A stretch of 5,273 nucleotides of DNA from NCBI GenBank assembly GCA_017353825.1, contig JAFMSC010000323.1, forward strand, positions 1 through 5,273, read 5' to 3'. Positions 1 to 5,273 of the stretch are shown piece by piece (position 1 is the first letter of the stretch; every line of letters starts with the position of its first letter). A program made the translations under genes and the position numbers. The DNA comes from Hyphomicrobiaceae bacterium (GTDB taxonomy: Bacteria > Pseudomonadota > Alphaproteobacteria > Rhizobiales > Hyphomicrobiaceae). The notes below the pieces were generated by a model that was not told the DNA's origin, made no database searches, and worked only from the letters and a program-made list of their open reading frames with translations.

Positions 1-506
1 CGGGAGGGTGCGGGCGGGGTTGGCCTCGAGGGGCGCCAGGTGAAGCTTGGCGTGGTGCGGGGGCGCCTCGCCACCCGTGGGTCGCCGCGCTGCACAATCT
101 AGACCAGCCGGCGCGCTGCACAATCTAGACCAGCCGGCGCCCTGACCCGCTCCGGGGCCCGTGGACGCTGTCCCCCGCTGGCCGGCGCCTAGGCCTACGA
201 CGGGGCAACGCTCCCGATCAGGCGCTGTTGTTGCGCAACCCGGTTGTTGTACAGCCCCTGGTGCTGGAAATGAACGATGGTGCCAGCAGCGAGCCAACGG
301 TAAGCCGGCGCGACATCAAGGATGCGGGGGCCGCAACACTCCCACCGAATTCTAGGTTATCCTGGACGGGCGCCGATAGAGTTAACGATGTGGCCATGCC
401 TTAGCCCAACAAAGGTGGCCCGTCGGCAACGATCGCCGCGCCGCCCGCAAGGGTGGGCACCGTGCGTCACGGCCACAACCTCACAACAAGCAAGCAGGGA
501 ATCCGA
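1..506. other. Left-edge region without a supported gene
   Basis: No frame here gives a convincing protein. At the left edge two frames stay open. One is on the + strand and ends at a TAG around position 100. The other is on the - strand and enters from about position 250 without an ATG; its composition is low-complexity Ala/Gly/Pro. Either could be the edge of a neighbouring gene, but I cannot support one. The stretch contains the tandem duplication at 86-140 and a 10-base palindrome (GTTGCGCAAC, 230-239). The last part, from about 350, should hold the promoter of the LOG gene, but I see no clear -35/-10 pair. No transposase remnant was recognised. Confidence 0.5.
86..140. repeat. Tandem duplication, 26-base period
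   Basis: Positions 86-114 are repeated exactly at 112-140: 29 identical bases at a period of 26, so two copies overlap by three bases. Each copy contains the six-base palindrome TCTAGA (98-103 and 124-129) and ends in a GCCGGCGC stretch. The period is not a multiple of three, which argues against a coding repeat. It may be a replication-slippage duplication, a pair of protein-binding sites, or an assembly artefact. No third copy was seen in the window. Confidence 0.9.
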
Positions 507-1226
507 ATGGGAGATCGTCGTCGCAGCGCCAACGGCAAGCACCTCAACAAGTCCCTCAACACTCACCGGGACCCGAGCCGTGCGGCGCTCGAGCTTGCGC
601 AGCGCAGCCCAAAGGTGCGCCAGGGGGCCGCGCGCCCGATCCGCAACATCTGCGTCTACTGCGGCTCAAATCCGGGCCGCAATCCAGCCTATATGGAGGC
701 TGCGTGCAGCCTTGGGCGACAGATGGCAGGCGACGGCATCGGGCTCATCTACGGCGGTGGCGGCCTGGGCCTGATGGGCGGGATCGCGCAGGCCGTCCTC
801 GCGGGCGGCGGGCGCGTCACCGGCATCATCCCCACGTTCCTCTCTGAGCGCGAGCACATGCTGCGCGAAGCGACCGAGCTGGTGGTGGTGGCCGACATGC
901 ACGAGCGCAAGCGGCTGATGTTTGAGCGCTCCGACGCGTTCGTGGCGCTGCCCGGAGGTATCGGCACGCTGGAGGAGCTGGTGGAGCAGCTGACCTGGGC
1001 GCAGCTCGGCCGGCACAGCAAGCCCATCGTGCTGCTCAACACGGAGGGTTTCTGGGAGCCGTTCGTGCAGCTCCTCGACCACCTGCGCCGGGAGGCCTTC
1101 ATCCGCGACGGGATGGATGTGCACTGTGCGGTTGCCGGCACCCCCGAGGCCGTGCTGGCGGCGGTTCATGCCGGGGCCGAACCGACGCGCCCGGGCGCCG
1201 AGACGGTGGTGACCGAGAAATTTTGA
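507..1226 (+). CDS. LOG family protein (TIGR00730-type Rossmann-fold phosphoribohydrolase)
   Basis: 239-residue cytosolic protein of the LOG family. Characterised members hydrolyse cytokinin riboside 5'-monophosphates, or AMP, to the free base and ribose 5-phosphate. Visible motifs: a VYCGS strand near residues 50-54 opening the Rossmann fold, the glycine-rich loop GGGGLGLMG (83-91), an ERKR segment (133-136) that supplies the catalytic arginine in this family, and the signature PGGIGTLEE (149-157) with the catalytic glutamate. All key residues appear intact. The ATG at 507 is chosen because AGGGA ends 6 bases before it. A GTG at 453 is possible but its extra codons look non-coding. A GTG at 615 would remove a basic N-terminal extension of about 36 residues and give the usual family length of about 200. 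The physiological substrate in this organism is unknown; cytokinin production cannot be inferred from the fold alone. Confidence 0.93.
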   Translation: MGDRRRSANGKHLNKSLNTHRDPSRAALELAQRSPKVRQGAARPIRNICVYCGSNPGRNPAYMEAACSLGRQMAGDGIGLIYGGGGLGLMGGIAQAVLAGGGRVTGIIPTFLSEREHMLREATELVVVADMHERKRLMFERSDAFVALPGGIGTLEELVEQLTWAQLGRHSKPIVLLNTEGFWEPFVQLLDHLRREAFIRDGMDVHCAVAGTPEAVLAAVHAGAEPTRPGAETVVTEKF

Positions 1227-1267
1227 CGTGGCGCGTAGGACGCCCGTTCCGGCGCCAATGCGCGGCT

Positions 1268-1296
1268 TTGCCTTGTGTCGGCCCACGCTCTATCGT
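1268..1296 (+). promoter_or_regulatory. Possible sigma70-type promoter for htpX
   Basis: TTGCCT (1268-1273) and TATCGT (1291-1296) are separated by exactly 17 bases. Each matches four of six positions of the TTGACA/TATAAT consensus. Transcription would start near 1303, giving a leader of about 60 bases before htpX. CTTG at 1272 followed by CTAT at 1290 resembles parts of the alphaproteobacterial RpoH consensus, but the spacing is too short. Matches this weak also occur by chance. Confidence 0.25.
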
Positions 1297-1308
1297 AAGC
1301 GGGCAGCA

Positions 1309-1327
1309 TGCGCCGAACGCCGGCGCA
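1309..1327 (+). promoter_or_regulatory. GC-rich hairpin in the htpX leader
   Basis: TGCGCCG (1309-1315) pairs perfectly with CGGCGCA (1321-1327) around the five-base loop AACGC, a 7-bp stem with five or six G:C pairs. No T-tract follows; the next bases are AAGGGGGCCC. It is therefore not a standard intrinsic terminator. It sits 34 bases before the htpX ATG and just downstream of the possible promoter, so it would lie near the 5' end of that mRNA. Confidence 0.5.
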
Positions 1328-1361
1328 AAGGGGGCCCAAGACAACAGCACTGGCCGCTTAG

Positions 1362-2336
1362 ATGTCACCGTTCCTCGACCCCAAGACGCTGCGCGCGCAC
1401 AAGCTGCGCAATACACTGCACTCACTGCTTCTGGTGGGCAGCCTTGGCCTGCTCACCGGATTCTGCGGGTGGCTCATCTGGGGGGCGATGGGCGTGGCTG
1501 CCACGCTGGTGGCGATGGGTGTCCTCTTCGCCTTCGCTCCCCGCCTGCCGCCCGAGCTGATAATGCGCTTCTACCGCGCCCGCCGCGTCGATCCGGGCGC
1601 CGGCGGCCGGCTGCTCAACGTCGTTGACGCGCTGAGCGACCGAGCCGAGCTTCCCGTCCCGCCGCGCGTCTATGTCATCCCCAGTATGACGCTCAACGCG
1701 TTTGCTTCCGGCACGCCCGATCACGCCGTGATCGGCATCACCGAGGGGCTGCTGCGCCGCCTCAATCTCAACGAGCTGGCCGGCGTGCTGGCGCACGAGA
1801 TCAGCCACGTGCGCAACGACGACCTAGCCATCATGGGGCTCGCCGACGTGATGACGCGCTTCACGCAGGCGCTCGCGTACCTGGCGCTGTTCGTGGCGCT
1901 CTTCAACCTGCCGGTGTTCCTCTTGGGTGACGCCGAGATCCCGCTGATGGGCCTCGGGCTACTCTACCTGGCGCCCACGTTAGGCAACCTGATCCAGCTG
2001 GCACTGTCGCGCACGCGCGAGTTCGACGCCGACCTGGAGGCCGCAAGCCTGACGGGAGACCCGGCGTCGCTCGCTTCCGCGCTGCAGAAGCTGGAGCGCT
2101 ATCAGGGCCACTTCTGGGAGGACATGCGGCTGCCGGTGCCGGGCCGCCGCATCCCGCAGCCCTCGCTTCTGCGCTCGCATCCCAGGACCGAGGACCGCGT
2201 CGCTCGCCTCGAGGCACTGCGCGACCGTACGCTGCTGCCGCAGCTCGCCGTCACCGAGGAGCCGATGGCGTCCCTCTTCGGCGCCGGCCCCGCCGCCATG
2301 CGTCCGCGCTATCGCTGGACCGGCGTGTGGTTCTAG
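1362..2336 (+). CDS. htpX: HtpX-type zinc metalloprotease (peptidase family M48)
   Basis: 324-residue inner-membrane endopeptidase. HtpX homologues degrade misfolded membrane proteins on the cytoplasmic side and overlap in role with FtsH. Two hydrophobic segments lie at about residues 21-40 and 42-60. The zinc site HEISH is at 145-149, and the third ligand, Glu220, is in SRTREFDAD (216-224). Two further hydrophobic segments (about 166-186 and 193-213) lie between these motifs, as is usual for HtpX. The C-terminal SHPRTEDRVARLEAL (272-286) is the family's typical SHPxxxxRxxxL element. Length is slightly above the roughly 290 residues of E. coli HtpX, the excess being a tail ending RWTGVWF. A TAG codon directly precedes the ATG in frame, so no longer start exists. 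No good Shine-Dalgarno is seen at normal spacing. The stop is 3 bases before the next gene, indicating an operon. Confidence 0.93.
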   Translation: MSPFLDPKTLRAHKLRNTLHSLLLVGSLGLLTGFCGWLIWGAMGVAATLVAMGVLFAFAPRLPPELIMRFYRARRVDPGAGGRLLNVVDALSDRAELPVPPRVYVIPSMTLNAFASGTPDHAVIGITEGLLRRLNLNELAGVLAHEISHVRNDDLAIMGLADVMTRFTQALAYLALFVALFNLPVFLLGDAEIPLMGLGLLYLAPTLGNLIQLALSRTREFDADLEAASLTGDPASLASALQKLERYQGHFWEDMRLPVPGRRIPQPSLLRSHPRTEDRVARLEALRDRTLLPQLAVTEEPMASLFGAGPAAMRPRYRWTGVWF

Positions 2337-2339
2337 CCC

Positions 2340-3866
2340 ATGAACCTCTCGCTCACTCTAAAGACCATTGCCAAGGTCTATCCCGGCCGGCCGGCGATAT
2401 CCTGGCAGGGCGGCGGCCTCAGCTATGGTGCGTTCGAGAGCGAGGTTGAGCGCATTGCAGGCGCACTGCGCGGGCGCCATGGGCTCAGGCCAGGCGAGCG
2501 GGTGGCCCTGGCTATGGAGAATGCGCCGGAGCTGCTGCCAGCCCTCTATGGCGTCTGGCGCGCGGGGCTCTCCGCCGTGCCGATGAACAGCAAGCTGCAC
2601 GCCAGGGAAATGGCGTGGATCCTCGCCGACAGCCGGGCGAAGCTCTGCATCGCCACCCCGAAGCTCGGCGAAGCCCTGTCGGCGCCTGATCTTGCCGGCT
2701 TGCCAGCGATTGTCGTCACGGGAACGGCCGACTATCTGGCGCTGCTTGAGGGCGAGGCGGTGCCGGGCGAGCCGGGCGAGCCGGACGCGGACGCCTGGGT
2801 GTTCTACACCAGCGGCACCACCGGCCGTCCCAAGGGCGCGCTGCTGACGCACCGCAACCTCATCTTTGCCTGCCATTGCTACTATGCCGACATCGACACC
2901 CTCGGCGTCCAGGACACGATCCTGCACGCCGCGCCGCTCACCCATGGCTCCGGCCTCTACGGCCTGGCCCACATCGCGCGCGGCTCGCACAACGTGATTT
3001 TGCCGGGCTCGTTCGATCCTGAGCGCGTGCTCGCGGCCCTGACGAAGTACGCCAATGTCAGCATGTTCGCGGCGCCGACCATGCTCACGCGCCTCCTCAA
3101 CCATCCCAGGATTGGTGCCGCCGACACGCGCCGGCTCAAGACCATCGTCTACGGCGGGGCTCCGATGTACGTGGCCGACTTGAAGCGTGCCCTCGATCTG
3201 TTCGGGCCCAAGCTCTACCAGCTCTACGGCCAGGGCGAGAGCCCCATGACCATTACCGGCCTCGACAAGGCGATGCACGGCGACCGCGGCCATCCGCGCT
3301 GGGAGGAACGCCTGGCTAGCGCTGGCATCGCTCGCACCGGCGTTGCCGTGAAGGTGGTGGGCGGGGACGGCACGGAGCTGCCGCACGGCGAGGTGGGTGA
3401 GATCGTCACGAAGAGCGACTGCGTCATGAAAGGCTACTGGAACAATCCGGAGGCCACGGCGCGGGCACTGCGCGCGGGCTGGCTGTGGACCGGCGACCTC
3501 GGTGCCATCGACACGGAGGGATACCTCACCATCAAGGACCGCTCCAAGGACATGATCATCTCGGGCGGCGCCAACATCTATCCACGCGAGATCGAGGAGG
3601 TGCTCATCACCCATCCGGCGGTGGCGGAGGCCGCGGTGGTGGGCCGTCCGCATCCCGACTGGGGCGAGGAGGCGGTCGCCTTCATCGTGCGCCACGCCGG
3701 TGCCGACGTGGCGGCCGCAGAGCTCGACCGGCTATGCCTTGACCATATCGCGCGTTTCAAGCGTCCCAAGCACTACCGGTTTGTCGTTGCGCTGCCGAAG
3801 AACAACTACGGCAAAGTCTTGAAAACGGCGTTGCGCGACCTCATCAACAGCGAAAATGCGCAATAA
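2340..3866 (+). CDS. Acyl-CoA synthetase (AMP-forming, ANL superfamily)
   Basis: 508-residue cytosolic enzyme that should activate a carboxylic acid with ATP to an acyl-adenylate and then transfer it to CoA. ANL motifs in order: P-loop-like A3 YTSGTTGRPKG (156-166), A5 YGQGE (296-300), A7 TGDLG (384-388), the A8 hinge KDRSKDMIISGGANIYPREIE (399-419), and the A10 catalytic lysine Lys492 in NYGKVLK. Length is normal for the family and all core catalytic residues are present. A5 differs from the common YGxTE, with Gly in place of Thr. A short GEPGEP repeat (143-148) precedes A3 in a probable surface linker. The ATG lies 3 bases after the htpX stop, with no strong Shine-Dalgarno, so translation is probably coupled. 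The substrate cannot be read from sequence; medium/long-chain fatty acid or an aromatic acid are both possible. There is no carrier or condensation domain, so it is not an NRPS module. Confidence 0.94.
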   Translation: MNLSLTLKTIAKVYPGRPAISWQGGGLSYGAFESEVERIAGALRGRHGLRPGERVALAMENAPELLPALYGVWRAGLSAVPMNSKLHAREMAWILADSRAKLCIATPKLGEALSAPDLAGLPAIVVTGTADYLALLEGEAVPGEPGEPDADAWVFYTSGTTGRPKGALLTHRNLIFACHCYYADIDTLGVQDTILHAAPLTHGSGLYGLAHIARGSHNVILPGSFDPERVLAALTKYANVSMFAAPTMLTRLLNHPRIGAADTRRLKTIVYGGAPMYVADLKRALDLFGPKLYQLYGQGESPMTITGLDKAMHGDRGHPRWEERLASAGIARTGVAVKVVGGDGTELPHGEVGEIVTKSDCVMKGYWNNPEATARALRAGWLWTGDLGAIDTEGYLTIKDRSKDMIISGGANIYPREIEEVLITHPAVAEAAVVGRPHPDWGEEAVAFIVRHAGADVAAAELDRLCLDHIARFKRPKHYRFVVALPKNNYGKVLKTALRDLINSENAQ

Positions 3867-3879
3867 ATCCTATTGCAGC

Positions 3880-3905
3880 GCAAACGGCGGTTACGGATCG
3901 TTTGC
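3880..3905 (+). terminator. Possible terminator hairpin after the synthetase gene
   Basis: GCAAACG (3880-3886) pairs perfectly with CGTTTGC (3899-3905) around a 12-base loop, 13 bases after the synthetase stop. The position is right for the end of the htpX-synthetase unit. The stem is short and no T-tract follows, so it is at best a weak intrinsic terminator. It overlaps an alternative pairing of GGCGGTTACG (3886-3895) with CGTAAACGCC (3924-3933), which has one mismatch. Confidence 0.3.
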
Positions 3906-4442
3906 ATCACGGCCACGGTCGGACGTAAACGCCCGCCAACGGGTAGAATTTGTTGTGGCGTGTACGGCCGGCCGTTGTTAGGGTCACCGCTTCACTGAAA
4001 TCGCGGGGGGCCGTCAAAGACGCGCGCCAGGCAACGGCGGGTGGTGTGCCATGCGAGGGTTCAACGTGCATATTTTCTTGGCACGCCGCATCGGCCGTTC
4101 CCCGCCGGGTAGCTCGGGGAGCATGTCAGGGCGCGGCTGCGACTGCGGCAGCGCACGCGGAAGTGCAAGCATCCGGGTGGCCGACGGCGGGCGTAAGCGC
4201 GAAATTGACCATTGGCGCGGAATTTGCGCCGAGACCGGTGCGAGCTGCGGTACATGAGGTTGCGCAGGGTAAACACCGGATCGTGCAGTGCATGGGTATA
4301 TTGCGCCGCGCCAGGCGATTGTCGTGCAGAAACCCCGTTGATGCGTTGCATGCCATGCGCACCGCGTTGCTCAATTGCCGATTCTGAGCACGCTTTTGCC
4401 GGATCCGATAGTGGCGCGCATAGAAGGATACGAACAGAAAAA

Positions 4443-4454
4443 AAAGACGTCTTT
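4443..4454. repeat. Perfect 12-base palindrome next to an A8 tract
   Basis: AAAGACGTCTTT is self-complementary over all 12 bases and overlaps the end of a run of eight A (4438-4445). It ends 61 bases before the ATG of the small gene at 4516. The size and position would suit an operator for a dimeric regulator, but no regulator is known from this window and no second copy was found. Confidence 0.6.
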
Positions 4455-4502
4455 CATCGCGCGCGAAACGGCCAATGCAAATTCAAAGCAAACCAAAGTG
4501 AG

Positions 4503-4507
4503 AGGAG
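4503..4507 (+). promoter_or_regulatory. Ribosome binding site of the 72-residue gene
   Basis: AGGAG with an eight-base spacer to the ATG at 4516. It is the best Shine-Dalgarno in the window and decides the start over an in-frame ATG at 4375, which would add 47 residues of poor, non-GC-biased sequence. Confidence 0.7.
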
Positions 4508-4515
4508 ATGCGAAA

Positions 4516-4734
4516 ATGAGGGTTGGTGATCTGCCACTCGACACCTGGGTCGTGATCGAGCCCCTTGCCGGCGGCGAAGTCAATCTGCTGTCGACCCATG
4601 CCACCCAACGCCAGGCAGAGGCTGAGCGCGACCATCGCAACCTGGGCCTCGATACACCCCGCTATAGCGCGGTGAGGGCCCTGGCACCGGCAGCGGGGGC
4701 CCAGGGGTGCGGCGCTGTCTTGATGCACAAGTGA
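4516..4734 (+). CDS. Small hypothetical protein, 72 residues
   Basis: Predicted soluble protein with no signal peptide or membrane segment; I do not recognise a named family. The first half has alternating hydrophobic residues typical of a short beta structure (DTWVVIEPLAGGEVNLL, residues 9-25). A charged stretch rich in Ala, Glu and Arg follows (QAEAERDHRNLGL, 33-45), probably a helix. The C-terminal part is Ala/Gly-rich. Small alphaproteobacterial proteins with an 'AEAERDxRN' helix after a beta hairpin are, to my knowledge, annotated only as hypothetical. The strong Shine-Dalgarno and G/C at most third codon positions support it as a real gene. It stands alone, 649 bases after the synthetase and 191 bases before the next gene, and its function is unknown. 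Confidence 0.65.
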   Translation: MRVGDLPLDTWVVIEPLAGGEVNLLSTHATQRQAEAERDHRNLGLDTPRYSAVRALAPAAGAQGCGAVLMHK

Positions 4735-4925
4735 TCTTCCCAGGCGCGATTTATCCTCCGACCTCGCAAAGCCCGCCACTCGCCACGTGACGGGAAGGGA
4801 TGGCCACCATCCGTACCCGGTGGTGCTCGATGAATCCCAATGATTTCAGGACTCTGATCGGCGCCATACGGACCGCAGCGCAGCCTGTCATGAAGCTGTG
4901 ACAAGGCCGGCGCACCTTCACCGCC

Positions 4926-5273
4926 ATGACGCAAAATGGCGGGGCGGGTCCCAAGCCGCGTGACCGCGCGCAGCACGAGGCCCTCGATGTGTCGTATGCG
5001 GCCGCGTATGCGGAAGGCGGGCGGGGGGTGCTGCTGATCTCGCTGCTCGCGCTGATCCTCTCCGTACTCAGTCTATACGAGACCAACTTCAAGCAGGCCC
5101 GCCTCGTCCTGCACCTGGGCGCGGTTATGTATTATGCGCGCGACCCGGAGGCCGCCGAGGTCTTCGCAGTGCCGGTAACCATCGTCAACCACGGGGCGCG
5201 CGACGCGGTGGTGACTGCGCTCGACTTGACCGTGTCCCCTCCCAAGCAGGGGGGAAGTGCGGTGCGGTTCGCT
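4926..5273 (+). CDS. Single-pass membrane protein of unknown function (3' end outside window)
   Basis: The frame is open from the ATG to the window edge, giving the first 116 residues. An in-frame TGA at 4899-4901 and the absence of other start codons after it make 4926 the only possible start, although no good Shine-Dalgarno precedes it. Residues 1-33 are hydrophilic and charged. One strong membrane helix lies at about 34-51 (GVLLISLLALILSVLSLY). A hydrophilic domain follows, with alternating beta-like strands such as FAVPVTIVNHGARDAVVTAL (80-99), suggestive of an Ig-like beta-sandwich. The helix is too deep in the chain for a classical cleaved signal peptide. The likely topology is N-in with a periplasmic domain. 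I do not recognise the family. Codon use, with G/C third positions, matches the clear genes. Confidence 0.75.
   Translation, partial: MTQNGGAGPKPRDRAQHEALDVSYAAAYAEGGRGVLLISLLALILSVLSLYETNFKQARLVLHLGAVMYYARDPEAAEVFAVPVTIVNHGARDAVVTALDLTVSPPKQGGSAVRFA

Larger units (their letters stand above)
3867..4515. other. Gap of about 650 bases with several inverted repeats
   Basis: Open frames here have poor composition and no recognisable domains. The gap contains a hairpin directly after the synthetase gene (3880-3905), a 12-base palindrome ACGGCCGGCCGT (3964-3975), an 11-bp interrupted stem with two G-U pairs (4041-4051 with 4079-4089), a cluster of overlapping inverted repeats at 4197-4230, and an A8 tract merging into the palindrome AAAGACGTCTTT (4438-4454). 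The last 140 bases are less G+C-rich than the rest and probably form the leader and promoter region of the small gene at 4516. A small RNA gene cannot be excluded, but no known RNA family was recognised. Confidence 0.5.

Noticed and set aside
453..506. GTG start at 453 for the LOG protein
   Set aside because: The 18 extra codons lack the G/C third-position bias and no Shine-Dalgarno precedes the GTG. The ATG at 507 has AGGGA at suitable distance.
161..774. Open frames at 161-355 and 322-774 on the + strand
   Set aside because: They have Arg/Pro/Ala/Ser-rich composition and no domains, and the second overlaps the LOG gene in another frame.
1229..1257. TGGCGC/GCGCCA inverted repeat as a terminator of the LOG gene
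   Set aside because: The stem has six pairs with a 17-base loop and no T-tract, which is common by chance at this G+C content.
666..1286. Open frames on the - strand opposite the LOG gene
   Set aside because: They are shadows of the LOG frame, with no recognisable motifs and skewed composition.
2358..3695. Long open frame on the - strand, 445 codons, opposite the acyl-CoA synthetase
   Set aside because: It mirrors the real gene, as expected in G+C-rich DNA. Its composition is rich in Arg, His, Ala and Val with no domain, while the + strand carries all ANL motifs.
4058..4066. GGTTCAAC resembling a tRNA T-loop
   Set aside because: The base after the loop is not the required C, no T-stem forms, and no acceptor, D or anticodon arm is present.
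4079..4094. TTGGCACG as a sigma54 -24 element
   Set aside because: The -24 half is a good match, but the -12 half reads ATCGG and lacks the required GC at the right spacing.
3950..4387. Open frames on both strands in the gap between the synthetase and the small gene
   Set aside because: They have no Shine-Dalgarno, no motif and unbiased third positions, and they overlap each other on both strands.
4396..4426. TTGCCG with TAGAAG as a promoter of the small gene
   Set aside because: Spacing is 19 bases and the -10 match is poor; shifting to CATAGA gives 17 bases but an even weaker element.

Overview
The window is very G+C-rich, with G or C at most third codon positions in the clear genes. All supported genes lie on the + strand. 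The gene families and their sequence style fit an alphaproteobacterium (Hyphomicrobiales or Rhodospirillales type). That placement is inferred from overall resemblance; the window has no rRNA or other phylogenetic marker.

Layout: 1-506 has no supported gene and carries a short tandem duplication (86-140). At 507-1226 is a LOG/TIGR00730-type Rossmann-fold phosphoribohydrolase. A 135-base gap follows, with a possible sigma70-type promoter and a strong GC hairpin. Next comes an HtpX-type membrane metalloprotease (1362-2336), and only 3 bases later an acyl-CoA synthetase of the AMP-forming ANL superfamily (2340-3866). From 3867 to 4515 there is about 650 bases without a gene but with several inverted repeats. 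At 4516-4734 is a 72-residue hypothetical protein with a strong ribosome binding site. From 4926 to the right edge runs the N-terminal part of a single-pass membrane protein of unknown function; its stop lies outside the window.

How the genes work together: htpX and the acyl-CoA synthetase gene are very probably co-transcribed and translationally coupled. The protease would act in inner-membrane protein quality control, and the ligase would activate a carboxylic acid, probably a fatty or aromatic acid, to its CoA thioester. No shared pathway can be read from the sequence. The LOG protein may belong to the same transcript or to a separate unit upstream.

I found no mobile element, CRISPR array, tRNA, rRNA or recognisable new system. 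The points most worth a second look are the tandem duplication, the hairpin in the htpX leader, the palindromes in the 3867-4515 gap, the variant A5 motif of the ligase, and the two unknown proteins at the right end.
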